Assembly: GCA_003243445.1 (NCBI GenBank)
Contig: QFQQ01000022.1
Span: forward strand, 22,033 to 86,032
Direction of reading: 5' to 3'
From: Citrobacter freundii
GTDB taxonomy: Bacteria; Bacteroidota; Bacteroidia; Chitinophagales; Chitinophagaceae
DNA length: 64,000 nt
Shown here: piece after piece, positions 25,220 through 33,250 of the stretch
How the letters are laid out: every line of letters starts with the position of its first letter
Position numbering within the stretch: position 1 is the first letter of the stretch
Program-made: the position numbers and the translations under genes
Notes under the pieces: model-generated
Told to the model about the DNA's origin: nothing
Database searches by the model: none
What the model saw: the letters and a program-made list of their open reading frames with translations, nothing else

Positions 25220-26464
25220 CTACTGCACAGCTTTCAATCTTGATACAAGAATGGCTATTCCAAATCCAAGCAGGCCGATTACTGCAAAGGAATATCTTAA
25301 ACTGGAGATTTGGGCGATATAGCCGATCACCGGCGGGCCCATCAAAAACCCAAAGAAGCTGATGCTTGATACGGATGCAAGAGCGATACCCGGCGGAACG
25401 TTGGGTACTTTTCCTGCGGCACTATAGATCATCGGAACAACGGATGATACGCCCAACCCAACGATCAGAAATCCAAGCGTTGCGGTAATGATATAAGGAA
25501 ATAAGACAGAGATAAAGAGCCCGGTTGAAATCAGTATGCCGCTTGTCTTCAGCATTCTTTTCCTTCCATATCGTGCGATCAGTTTGTCACCGATAAATCT
25601 TCCTGTCGCCATCATGGTCATAAAAGATAAATAACCGAGGATGATAAGTGCTTCAGGGGCTTTTACTACTTGTTGGAAATAGACACCACTCCATTCGAAC
25701 ATAGCACCTTCACTGGCCATGCAGCAAAATGCGATAATGCCAAGTTGAACAAGTACGCTGTTTGGTTTTGAGAAGAATTTCTTTTTCTCCTGTTTAATGG
25801 TTGAGCGACCCGGCTGAAGATAGCGTTGTGAAAACGCAACGGCAAGAAATACTAAACCTGCGATGATCCAGAAATGCAGATAAGGTGATATATGCCATTT
25901 CATCATCAGTAATCCTATTGCCGCGCCTGCAACGCCGGCAGAACTCCACGCGCCATGAAAAGAAGTCATGATGGAACGGCCATAAAGTTGTTCTGTTGCG
26001 ATGGCTTGCGTATTCACCGAGATATTGCACATGTTGCCACAGATACCGAAAAGATACAAGGCTAATGCAAGCTGCCATGGATGCGCAGCCAATCCCATAT
26101 TTGTCAATCCAACTGCGTATATGAGCAGGCAGAGACGCAGCACATTTTTACTGCCGAAATGTGTGACCAGTCTTCCTGAAAACGGCATAGCGGTCAGTTG
26201 TCCCGCAGGCAACGCCAGCAGAATACTACCCAGCGCCGCATTGTTCAATCCCAGGCTTGCCTTGATATCAGGAATCCTGCTCGCCCAGGACGAAAAACAA
26301 AGCCCCTGGCTAAAGAAAAACACCGAAACAGCAACCCTGATCTGCCGGTTAGTATATGTCACCGAACGATCACCCCCGCCGCTGATCAGCCTGGCCGGAG
26401 ACAGCAGGATGGGAGCTATAAGCTTTTGGGAAACCCTGAAAAAACTGTTTATACTTGTTTTCAT
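25220..26464 (-). CDS. MFS transporter (YbjJ/fucose-permease-like), 414 aa
   Basis: Major facilitator with 12 helices. It has FSQGLCFSSWASRIPDIKAS and GLNNAALGSILLALPAGQL near the N-terminus, a pattern of the YbjJ/FucP-like branch, and FGICGNMCNISVNTQAIATE in the middle. The substrate is unknown. I use the ATG at MKTSINSFFRVSQK; a longer reading would start upstream with no family support. A -7 box lies 46 nt upstream, and the stop codon is 5 nt from that of the convergent lipoprotein gene. Confidence 0.87.
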   Translation of the reverse strand: MKTSINSFFRVSQKLIAPILLSPARLISGGGDRSVTYTNRQIRVAVSVFFFSQGLCFSSWASRIPDIKASLGLNNAALGSILLALPAGQLTAMPFSGRLVTHFGSKNVLRLCLLIYAVGLTNMGLAAHPWQLALALYLFGICGNMCNISVNTQAIATEQLYGRSIMTSFHGAWSSAGVAGAAIGLLMMKWHISPYLHFWIIAGLVFLAVAFSQRYLQPGRSTIKQEKKKFFSKPNSVLVQLGIIAFCCMASEGAMFEWSGVYFQQVVKAPEALIILGYLSFMTMMATGRFIGDKLIARYGRKRMLKTSGILISTGLFISVLFPYIITATLGFLIVGLGVSSVVPMIYSAAGKVPNVPPGIALASVSSISFFGFLMGPPVIGYIAQISSLRYSFAVIGLLGFGIAILVSRLKAVQ

Positions 26465-26509
26465 AAGTTGCTTCTGACAAATATGGCAGCAACTTGTTTG
26501 CGCAGGTGG

Positions 26510-26517
26510 CAAAGATA
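26510..26517 (-). promoter_or_regulatory. -7 box (TATCTTTG) of the MFS gene
   Basis: An exact TAnnTTTG match on the minus strand about 45 nt before the start codon. The A-family repeat starts 21 nt upstream of it. It overlaps the longer in-frame reading and so supports the shorter start. Confidence 0.45.
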
Positions 26518-26538
26518 GCGGTTTTTAGCTGGAGGAGG

Positions 26539-26674
26539 GATGGTCGATGGTTGATGGTCGATGTTCGATGATCGACTTTTAGCTGAAAGGTTCTGACGGA
26601 TTTGGATAGTATGTTATCCAGCCATCACAATTCCAACTGAAATCGACCATCGATCATCGACCATCGAACATCCC
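26539..26674. repeat. A-family inverted repeat between MFS and old-yellow-enzyme genes
   Basis: The left arm (26539-26576) reads GATG followed by GTC, GTT, GTC, TTC and ATC. The right arm (26641-26674) is the complement of TTC, GTC, ATC and GTC copies plus GGGATG. The loop is about 64 nt. The right arm ends 9 nt from the stop codon of the downstream-coordinate gene and the left arm stops short of the MFS promoter. Confidence 0.87.
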
Positions 26675-26683
26675 TTCTCCTCC

Positions 26684-27748
26684 TCATTTCGCCCGCAAAT
26701 ACTGATCCGGCCATGCAATGTCCGCATTCAGCTCCTTCGCGGCATGCAAGGGGAAATAAGGATCGCGCAAAAGCTCACGGGCCATGATGATCAGGTCGGC
26801 ATGGCCTTGTTGTAAGATGTCCTCGGCCTGTTGCGCACTGGTGATCATGCCGACAGCGCCGGTGGAAATGCCGGCTTCTTTTTTCAGCAGGTCGGCAAAC
26901 CGGACCTGGTAGCCGGGCCCGACAGGGATCTTTACCCGGGGTAACAGACCGCCGGATGAACAGTCGATCAGGTCAACACCCTTCTCTTTCAATATAGAAG
27001 CAAGTTGCACGCTTTGTGCGGGATCCCAGCCGCCTTCGGGCGCCCAGTCCGTAGCGGAAATGCGCACAAGCAAGGGTAGCTCCGCAGGCCATACAAGCTG
27101 AATGGCTTCAATGATTTCAAGTAACAAACGGATGCGGTTCTCAAAACTGCCGCCGTATGCGTCAGTCCGCTGATTGCTGAGCGGAGACAGGAACTGATGA
27201 ACCAGGTAGCCATGTGCCGCATGGATCTCGATCAGCCTATATCCCGCTTCGAGCGAACGGGCTGCTGCATCCTTGAAGTGAATGATGATCTGTTTGATCT
27301 CTCCCGCAGTTAATTCCAGCGGGATCCTATCGTTTTCGCGAAAAGGCATCGCCGATGGAGCGACAGGCAGCCAGCTTCGTTCACCTTCTTTCACCTGCTC
27401 ACTGCTGACCCAGGGTTTCTCCGTGCTTGCCTTTCTTCCGGCATGAGCCAGTTGAATGCCGGCAACGGCACCATGTTCGTGTATGAATGAAGTAATGCGC
27501 TTTAGTGGACCGATATGTTCATCTTTCCAGATACCCATGTCCTCGTAACTGATCCGCCCTTCAGGAGAAACAGCCGTTGCTTCCTGGATGATCAGGCCGG
27601 CGCCACCAACCGCGCGGCTGCCGAGATGCACAAGATGCCAGTCATTGGCGAACCCATCCTCGCAACTGTACTGACACATAGGAGATACAACGATCCTGTT
27701 CCGGAACGTAACACTTTTCAAGGTAAATGGAGAGAATAGTAGAGACAT
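26684..27748 (-). CDS. NADH:flavin oxidoreductase, old yellow enzyme family (YqjM-like), 354 aa
   Basis: FMN-dependent ene-reductase in a TIM barrel. The N-terminal FRNRIVVSPMCQYSCEDG contains the Cys of YqjM-type enzymes, and HLVHLGSRAVGGAGLIIQEA, IQLAHAGRKAS and YRLIEIHAAHGYLVHQFLSP (His pair) are conserved ligands of flavin and substrate. It reduces activated C=C bonds with NAD(P)H; the natural substrate is unknown. I chose MSLLFSPFTLKSV as the start. An FMN reductase gene lies upstream on the same strand, a plausible functional partner. Confidence 0.92.
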   Translation of the reverse strand: MSLLFSPFTLKSVTFRNRIVVSPMCQYSCEDGFANDWHLVHLGSRAVGGAGLIIQEATAVSPEGRISYEDMGIWKDEHIGPLKRITSFIHEHGAVAGIQLAHAGRKASTEKPWVSSEQVKEGERSWLPVAPSAMPFRENDRIPLELTAGEIKQIIIHFKDAAARSLEAGYRLIEIHAAHGYLVHQFLSPLSNQRTDAYGGSFENRIRLLLEIIEAIQLVWPAELPLLVRISATDWAPEGGWDPAQSVQLASILKEKGVDLIDCSSGGLLPRVKIPVGPGYQVRFADLLKKEAGISTGAVGMITSAQQAEDILQQGHADLIIMARELLRDPYFPLHAAKELNADIAWPDQYLRAK

Positions 27749-27840
27749 GAATGTTATTTTGGAGAAAAGATAATTAACTACCAAACTAACAAAACTTCTA
27801 CAGAATGGTTGGCATCATCAGTGATTGAGGATGAATCTTG

Positions 27841-28419
27841 CTAAGACTTATGACGCAGCTTTTGCTCACTGATGAGCTGCTGCAATCCGGCCAGTTTTTT
27901 TTGTATAAGATCCCTGGTAGTCTGATCGGTCAGTTTTCCTGATCCGTCAAACTTATCTTTTGCCTGCGCCACTGTGATCTCAGGTTTATACACCGGCTTC
28001 ATATTCAGGAATTCGAATACCGGATGAAATGCAACCTGCATTCTGACAGTGCCCCACATATTTGGTGTTACACCCATCAGGGCAACAGGCATGTTCAGGA
28101 GTGGGGAATCTTTGCCACGGGAAACCCAGTCGATCGCGTTTTTCAAACCACCGGGAATCGAATAATTGTATTCGGGCGAAACAATTACCAATCCATCCAC
28201 ATGCGATAATTGCTCTCTTAGTTTGATCACTGCATCCGGACGTTGGGCCGCCGCAGGTGTATCAAGATCCGCATTATACAACGGCACTTCATCGAACTGA
28301 ATGATCTCCAGCTTCATTCCTTCAGGCATCAATTCATGAAGACTATTCAACAGCATCGTATTATATGAACCCTTTCTGAGGCTGCCTGATACACCCGCGA
28401 TCTTTATTTCTACACTCAT
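27841..28419 (-). CDS. NADPH-dependent FMN reductase family protein, 192 aa
   Basis: Flavodoxin-like NAD(P)H-dependent oxidoreductase. It has the phosphate-binding loop IAGVSGSLRKGSYNTMLL near the N-terminus and GLVIVSPEYNYSIPGGLKNA near residue 80, the family signature. Such enzymes reduce FMN, quinones or azo dyes. The ATG giving MSVEIKIAGVSG overlaps the stop of the upstream 54-residue gene by 4 nt (ATGA), so the two are translationally coupled. An old yellow enzyme gene follows after about 90 nt. Confidence 0.9.
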   Translation of the reverse strand: MSVEIKIAGVSGSLRKGSYNTMLLNSLHELMPEGMKLEIIQFDEVPLYNADLDTPAAAQRPDAVIKLREQLSHVDGLVIVSPEYNYSIPGGLKNAIDWVSRGKDSPLLNMPVALMGVTPNMWGTVRMQVAFHPVFEFLNMKPVYKPEITVAQAKDKFDGSGKLTDQTTRDLIQKKLAGLQQLISEQKLRHKS

Positions 28420-28580
28420 TTTTTTGCTTTTGAAACGAAGAAAAGGATCAGTACCACCACGAGTCCTACCAGGAAGAATGCCCACCACATGCCCGCTTTG
28501 AATATTGTTTCTACCGCACCACAGCTGCTGAGCAGGATGAGATTGGTGAATAAAAAGAATAGTATAAGATTAGCTTTCAT
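28416..28580 (-). CDS. Small lipoprotein-like membrane protein, 54 aa
   Basis: The product begins MKANLILFFLFTNLILLSSC, a short signal peptide with a Cys in a lipobox-like LLSSC context, and ends with a second hydrophobic helix (GMWWAFFLVGLVVVLILFFV) and SKAKK. It is therefore either a lipoprotein with one extra helix or a two-helix membrane protein. Its TGA overlaps the ATG of the FMN reductase gene. Similar short proteins are common in Bacteroidota but have no assigned role. The longer in-frame ORF runs into repeat sequence and is not credible. Confidence 0.6.
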   Translation of the reverse strand: MKANLILFFLFTNLILLSSCGAVETIFKAGMWWAFFLVGLVVVLILFFVSKAKK

Positions 28581-28649
28581 AACGTAGAGTTTAGATATAT
28601 GCTTTTTGTAAATCCAACCTCTATGCCAAAGAAGAAACCGCGGATCGAA

Positions 28650-28837
28650 GACCAAGGACCACAGACCACAGACCACGGACCGCAGACCTTATATTAGGTA
28701 AGCACATGAAAAGGTAAACGCGCTCCAGGAAAGTCTCATAAAGATTGTTAAAAACTAAACGCAAAGGTGGGTAAATGCGTGATCAGTTAGTTGACGGATG
28801 ATCAACTACAGTTAACGTCTGCGGTCCGCGGTCTTCC
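28650..28837. repeat. B-family inverted repeat of GACCACA/GACCGCA heptamers
   Basis: The left arm (28650-28688) has five heptamers (GACCAAG, GACCACA twice, GACCACG, GACCGCA) plus GACC. The right arm (28817-28837) complements the inner 17 nt with one mismatch. The loop is about 128 nt, the longest in the window. The right arm ends 1 nt before the stop codon of the CvpA-CAP gene. Confidence 0.8.
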
Positions 28838-28838
28838 C

Positions 28839-29795
28839 TCAATCCCTGAACTCCTGGCTGATCATCAGTCCATAAAATCCCCCATCAAGAATGCCAATGC
28901 CAAGCCTGCCGAATGCGGGGTTCATGATATTTGCGCGGTGACCGGGTGAATTCATGAGGTTGGTGTGTGCGATCTCCAGTGTTTGTGCGAGTGCGAGATT
29001 TTCACCGGCAGCATTGAACTTGATCTTTGCATCGCGCATACGATCGAACGGGTTTTTCCCGTCAGGATTGACATGTGCGAAGTAACCGCGCGCGAACATG
29101 TCTTTTGATTGTGCTCTTGCTACCCTTGCCATCTCAGGATCCGCTTTCAGTGGGGCGATGCCTTCTTTTGCTCTTTCTTCATTTACCAGTTCCAGCATTT
29201 TTTCTTCGAGGAAAGGCCGCACTTTGGGATTATCGTAAGTGAAATGAAGATTGATCTGTTCATTAGAAGAAGGATGCACCGTCAAACTGTTCATTGTGTG
29301 ACGTACGGCCTCATCAAATACCGGAGCAAGTTTTTTATTCGCCCATTCGGATTGCATGGCAAGCTGACTGGCCAGTTTGCTGTCGCGTGTCTCCTGCGTT
29401 ACGCCGTCTTTTAATGGTAATGATAGAAGAAGCGCCGATAAGATAACAGTGCCGATCCATCCGGTAATAGCTCCGGGGATCAATCCGAATAAACGGTTGG
29501 CGCCGGAGCGCTGCATGGTATCGGGTATGGCCCGGATGATCCTTGCACTGATCAATCCAAGGATCAATCTTGTCAGAACGAGTATGGTAAGAAATGAAAC
29601 AGGGAGAAGCCAGGGTCCCAGATTGGGAAACCATTCCCCATAAAGTTTTGCTGCATGCGGGTAAAAAAGATAACCGATCACAAAACTGCCAGCCCAACCG
29701 ATCAGGTCAAAAGAACCAACGATGAAACCCCGGTACCATCCTGCCCAGAGAGCAAGTAAGAATACGATCACAAGGGAAATATCTACCCAATTCAT
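28839..29795 (-). CDS. CvpA family membrane protein fused to a CAP (SCP) domain, 318 aa
   Basis: The N-terminal half (about residues 1-165) is a CvpA-like domain with four hydrophobic helices (ISLVIVFLLALWAGWYRGFI, GWAGSFVIGYLFYP, LPVSFLTILVLTRLILGLI, ITGWIGTVILSALLLSLPL). The C-terminal half is a CAP/SCP domain with VNEERAKEGIAPLKADPEMA, RVARAQSKDMFARGYFAHVN, and a GENLA and PGHRANIMNPAFGRLGIG motif; the His of YFAHVN and of PGHR are typical site residues. The CAP part should be periplasmic. CvpA in enterics is needed for colicin V export; the fusion's role is unknown. Confidence 0.9.
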   Translation of the reverse strand: MNWVDISLVIVFLLALWAGWYRGFIVGSFDLIGWAGSFVIGYLFYPHAAKLYGEWFPNLGPWLLPVSFLTILVLTRLILGLISARIIRAIPDTMQRSGANRLFGLIPGAITGWIGTVILSALLLSLPLKDGVTQETRDSKLASQLAMQSEWANKKLAPVFDEAVRHTMNSLTVHPSSNEQINLHFTYDNPKVRPFLEEKMLELVNEERAKEGIAPLKADPEMARVARAQSKDMFARGYFAHVNPDGKNPFDRMRDAKIKFNAAGENLALAQTLEIAHTNLMNSPGHRANIMNPAFGRLGIGILDGGFYGLMISQEFRD

Positions 29796-30201
29796 GCAAC
29801 GATTTTTGTGCAAAAGAGAGCAAAAAATATGCCCCCGGGGAGGGGTGGTTTAAAAGTTTAAATGTTTAACAGTTTCGAAGGTTGAAGAGGAGCGGGGGAG
29901 TAAAAGTTCCAGAGGTTCCAGGAGTTCCAGAGGTTCCATAGGTTTCAGAGGTTTAATAGGTTTCATAGGTTGCTGCCGCGGTTTGAGAATTCAATAGTGT
30001 GACAAGGTTTGACGATGACATTCATCTGAATGTTCTTACATGTCAACTCTTAAACCTGCTTCTCTGATGAATTCGCTTTCAAAGCGCGGCAGCAACCTAT
30101 GGAACCTATGGAACCTCTTGAACTCCTGGAACCTCTTGAACTCCTGAAACCTCTGGAACTCCTGAAACCTCTTGAACTCCTGAAACCTATGGGACCTCTG
30201 C
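29796..30201. other. Long intergenic region filled by a C-family repeat
   Basis: This 406-bp spacer lies between the CvpA-CAP gene and the aldo/keto reductase gene, both on the minus strand. Apart from the nonamer cassette (29905-30200) it holds an additional weak run of AAAAGTTTAAATGTTTAAC at 29853-29871. The short ORF across the right arm is repeat-derived and not a gene. Confidence 0.6.
29905..30200. repeat. C-family inverted repeat of GAGGTTCCA nonamers, the largest in the window
   Basis: The left arm (29905-29987) is a run of nonamers (AGTTCCAGA, GGTTCCAGG, GGTTTCAGA and so on) ending in the core GGTTGCTGCCGCG then GTTTGAGAATTC. The right arm (30068-30200) carries the complement, including CGCGGCAGCAACC, but has about four more nonamer copies than the left. 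The loop is about 80 nt. The right arm ends 1 nt before the stop codon of the aldo/keto reductase gene. Confidence 0.88.
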
Positions 30202-31146
30202 TCAATTTGAACTTGCCTTCAACTCCTCCAGTTCCGTTTCCGAAAGACTGATGTTCGCAGAGTTCGCGAGATCTTCCCATTGTGAAACGGAGGTCGCACT
30301 TGCAATAGCTGCCGCGACTGTTGGTTGTGCAATAAGCCATGCAATAGAGATCTGGGCGGGTGTTGCGTTGTGAGCGGCGCTTATTTTATCGAGGGCTGCC
30401 AGGATGCGTGAACCTTTTTCTGTAAGATATTTTTGAATACCGCCACCGCGCTGGCTTTTGTTGAGGTCCTTATCGGAACGGTATTTACCTGTCAGGAATC
30501 CGCTGGCAAGCGCATAATACGGGATCACACTGATATTGTTCTTTGCACAGAAATCCTGGTATTGCGTTTCAAAGATCTCCCGGTCATATAAATTGTAAAG
30601 AGGCTGCAGCGTTTTGTATGCTGCATAGCCTTTGTCTTTGCTGATCTTCAGGGATTCTTCAATTCTTTCTTTGGATACATTGGATGCACCGATATAGCGC
30701 ACCTTACCTTCCTTTACCAGTTTGTCATAGGTGGCGAGTGTTTCCTCAGGCGCTGTATTAGCATCATCGTAATGCGATTGATAGAGATCGATATAGTCTG
30801 TTTGTAAACGTGTCAACGAATTTTCAACAGAAGCAAGGATATGTTTTGGCGAAAGATCAAGGCCATTGCCCATATCGGATCCTACCTTTGTGGCAATGAT
30901 AAGCTGATCGCGATTTCCTTTTTGCTTTAACCATTTTCCAATGATCGTTTCGGATTCACCGCCTTTATTGCCAGGCGCCCAGCGCGAGTATGAATCAGCT
31001 GTATCGATCGCATTAAAGCCGGATGCAACGAATGCATCAAGTAATTCAAAAGATTGCTTTTCATCAATGGTCCACCCAAAAACATTTCCGCCGAAAATAA
31101 CAGGAGCTGTAAACAGCGAAGTGTCGCTTAATTGTCTCTTTTGCAT
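30202..31146 (-). CDS. Aldo/keto reductase, 314 aa
   Basis: NADPH-dependent oxidoreductase with a TIM barrel. The catalytic residues are recognisable: Asp and Tyr in NAIDTADSYSRWAPG (about residues 45-60), Lys in LIIATKVGSD and His in DYIDLYQSHYDD. QPLYNLYDRE and ITPYYALASGFLTGKY-like text (here VIPYYALASGFLTGKY) complete the pattern of the YajO/Tas-like group. The substrate is unknown. The stop codon directly abuts the nonamer repeat. Confidence 0.93.
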   Translation of the reverse strand: MQKRQLSDTSLFTAPVIFGGNVFGWTIDEKQSFELLDAFVASGFNAIDTADSYSRWAPGNKGGESETIIGKWLKQKGNRDQLIIATKVGSDMGNGLDLSPKHILASVENSLTRLQTDYIDLYQSHYDDANTAPEETLATYDKLVKEGKVRYIGASNVSKERIEESLKISKDKGYAAYKTLQPLYNLYDREIFETQYQDFCAKNNISVIPYYALASGFLTGKYRSDKDLNKSQRGGGIQKYLTEKGSRILAALDKISAAHNATPAQISIAWLIAQPTVAAAIASATSVSQWEDLANSANISLSETELEELKASSN

Positions 31147-31189
31147 AGTTGGAGGGTTTTTATCGTTAACAGCTTTCAGGCCGTCTTGT

Positions 31190-32095
31190 TCACAACAGGG
31201 CAGTGATGATATAATACCAGGCAGCAGTAGTAATGAATGAAAGAACTATGCCAATACCGATCACAAGGTTACATGTTCTTGGTTGCAGATCATATTGCTC
31301 CGCAATAATGCCGGATGTAAGCAGTGTAGGCATGGCCGCTTCAAATACACTGATATGCGCGGGATCACCTTTTATTCCCAGCAGCAATGCAAGGCCTAAT
31401 ACAAGTAACGGAGCCAAGGCAAGTTTATAGAGCAGTGCAAAACTGATATGCTTTAATTCGTTTTTCCATCCTTTGAATTGCAATTGCAGACCAATAGAAA
31501 ACAATGCAAGCGGTCCCACTGTTCCCGCCATTTTTACAAACAATGGATCAAGCGGCTCCAGTGAAATAAAATTCGGAAGGATCAGCGCTGCCAGGCAACC
31601 AAGAAATGGCGGAAAGCTGAATAGTTTTTTTACCAGCACATTGAACCTAAGCGTATGGCCATCCGATGAATTCATCGCAACAAGAATACCTGCTGTTGCG
31701 AGTAAAAAGAAGGTTACCTGATCAGAGATAATAGCTATACCAATGTACTGTTCACCAAACCATGCAGCAATCAGTGGAAAGCCGACAAATGATGTATTGG
31801 ATAGGCCGCTCACCAGTTTGAGTCCGCCTTCCGCCGGCTTCGGCAATCGATTAACCGACGCATAAATGCGGATATAAAACCATGAGCCTAGCCAGATCAG
31901 CACCGGCCCCGCAACTGGTAATAACAATTCCCTGCTCCATTTGATATGCGGGATATAATGCAGCGATACCGCGGGTAACGCCAGGTAAATGATCCACGCA
32001 TTGATGCCTTTGTGTGCATCTTCCGGCAACAGCTTGCTTTGGCGGAAGAACATGCCGGAGAGGATGCAGAGGGCGATCAGGATGAAGTTCGTCAA
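31190..32095 (-). CDS. AEC family transporter (auxin efflux carrier-like), 301 aa
   Basis: Inner-membrane carrier with about 10 helices of the AEC/BART superfamily. The N-terminal GMFFRQSKLLPEDAHKGI and INAWIIYLALPAVSLHYIP, and GLSNTSFVGFPLIAAWFGEQ in the middle, are diagnostic. Bacterial members move malonate, malate or other acids; the substrate here is open. A bile-acid-type carrier gene follows upstream in the same direction, and the two gene spaces share a C-family repeat. Confidence 0.9.
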   Translation of the reverse strand: MTNFILIALCILSGMFFRQSKLLPEDAHKGINAWIIYLALPAVSLHYIPHIKWSRELLLPVAGPVLIWLGSWFYIRIYASVNRLPKPAEGGLKLVSGLSNTSFVGFPLIAAWFGEQYIGIAIISDQVTFFLLATAGILVAMNSSDGHTLRFNVLVKKLFSFPPFLGCLAALILPNFISLEPLDPLFVKMAGTVGPLALFSIGLQLQFKGWKNELKHISFALLYKLALAPLLVLGLALLLGIKGDPAHISVFEAAMPTLLTSGIIAEQYDLQPRTCNLVIGIGIVLSFITTAAWYYIITALL

Positions 32096-32110
32096 GGTGA
32101 GTTTGCATTT

Positions 32111-32268
32111 AAGGTTCCAGAAGTTCCAGGGGTTTCAAACGTTCCAGAGGTTATGATAGCGAACGGTGATTGAAAATAATATTTTAAAGTGGAAATATAT
32201 CAGGTGTTTTCCTGCCGGAAACTGTCAACCTTTGGAACTTCTGGAACGTTTGAAACTTTTGGAACCTG
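32111..32268. repeat. C-family inverted repeat with its right arm inside a gene
   Basis: The left arm (32111-32152) and right arm (32227-32268) share the unique inner word TTTCAAACGTTCCAGA (complement on the right), with one nonamer insertion on each side. The loop is about 74 nt. The right arm lies inside the coding region of the bile-acid-type carrier and encodes its C-terminal V-P-K tripeptide repeats. Confidence 0.85.
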
Positions 32269-33243
32269 TTCTCGCCGTCCCATCTTCTGCGCAATCACAC
32301 TCGCCGCGATCAGTTGCAACGCATGATACAGCATCAGCGGCAGAATGATCAATCCTCCGAGTGTGCTGTTGGGAAATAATACTTTTGACATTACGGTACC
32401 ATGTACCAATGATTTTTTGGAGCCGCAGAATACTACCGTCACCTGGTCTTCGTGCGAAAACCTGAGTGCTTTGCTGATCAGGTTCATCAACCCAAACACG
32501 GAGAGGAACAGCAATATCATACCGGCGGCAAGCAATAGGATTGTGATCAAACCGAGGCCATCAAACAGATGCTCCGCAAAAGATTTGCAAAACGATGTAT
32601 AGATGATCAGCAGGATCACCGCCTGGTCAAACATCTTCAGCGTCTTCTTGTGCCTTTCTGCAAAGGCGCCGAGATAGCGGTGAAGCAACAGTCCGATGAT
32701 CACCGGTAAGAGCACTTGCAGGCAAAGTTTGAGTACGATATGCGAAGTATCAAATCCGCCACCGGTATCCGCAGCTATAAAAAGACCGGTCCATAACGGT
32801 GTGATAAAAATTCCAAGCAGGCTCGACAGGCTTGCATTAAAGATCGCACCGGCCATATTTCCCTTTGCGATCGATACCATTACCACGGAAGATGATACAG
32901 TGGAAGGCAATGCCGCCAGAAAGAAAATGCCAAGCCATAAAGGAAATATTTCCTGGTGAAACAATGGCTTGATCAGGATGATCAGCACGGGAAATAGCAC
33001 AAAGGTGGTGAGCTGGATCACCAGGTGCATTTTCCAGTTGGCCAGACCGGCTTTCATTTTTTCAGGACTTAGTCTTAAACCATAAAAAAGAAAGATGACG
33101 GAGACGCCGTAGTTGGCTATTTCCTCCAGCGAAACAGGTTCAGTAGCAACGCCGGGTTTTGGGAAAAGCCAGGCCAGTAATACCATCGAGATGATCGCGA
33201 GAAGAAATCCGTCAATACCTAAACGTGATAATGTTTTTTTCAA
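32200..33243 (-). CDS. Bile acid:sodium symporter family protein (SBF-like), 347 aa
   Basis: Inner-membrane protein of the BASS/SBF-like group (PF13593 type) with about 10 helices. YGVSVIFLFYGLRLSPEKMK, LGIFFLAALPSTVSSSVVMV and FCGSKKSLVHGTVMSKVLF are the family marks. The transported ion is unknown. The C-terminal residues 327-339 (VPKVSNVPEVPKV) are encoded by a nonamer repeat arm, three codons per unit, and the true ancestral stop was probably upstream. Homologues without the repeat should end about 20 residues earlier. Confidence 0.9.
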   Translation of the reverse strand: MKKTLSRLGIDGFLLAIISMVLLAWLFPKPGVATEPVSLEEIANYGVSVIFLFYGLRLSPEKMKAGLANWKMHLVIQLTTFVLFPVLIILIKPLFHQEIFPLWLGIFFLAALPSTVSSSVVMVSIAKGNMAGAIFNASLSSLLGIFITPLWTGLFIAADTGGGFDTSHIVLKLCLQVLLPVIIGLLLHRYLGAFAERHKKTLKMFDQAVILLIIYTSFCKSFAEHLFDGLGLITILLLAAGMILLFLSVFGLMNLISKALRFSHEDQVTVVFCGSKKSLVHGTVMSKVLFPNSTLGGLIILPLMLYHALQLIAASVIAQKMGRREQVPKVSNVPEVPKVDSFRQENT

Positions 33244-33250
33244 CTGATAG

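Noticed and set aside
30050..30340. ORF reading GFRSSR units through the C-family right arm
   Set aside because: The apparent protein repeat is the nonamer read in three-codon units on the minus strand; it also overlaps the aldo/keto reductase gene in another frame.
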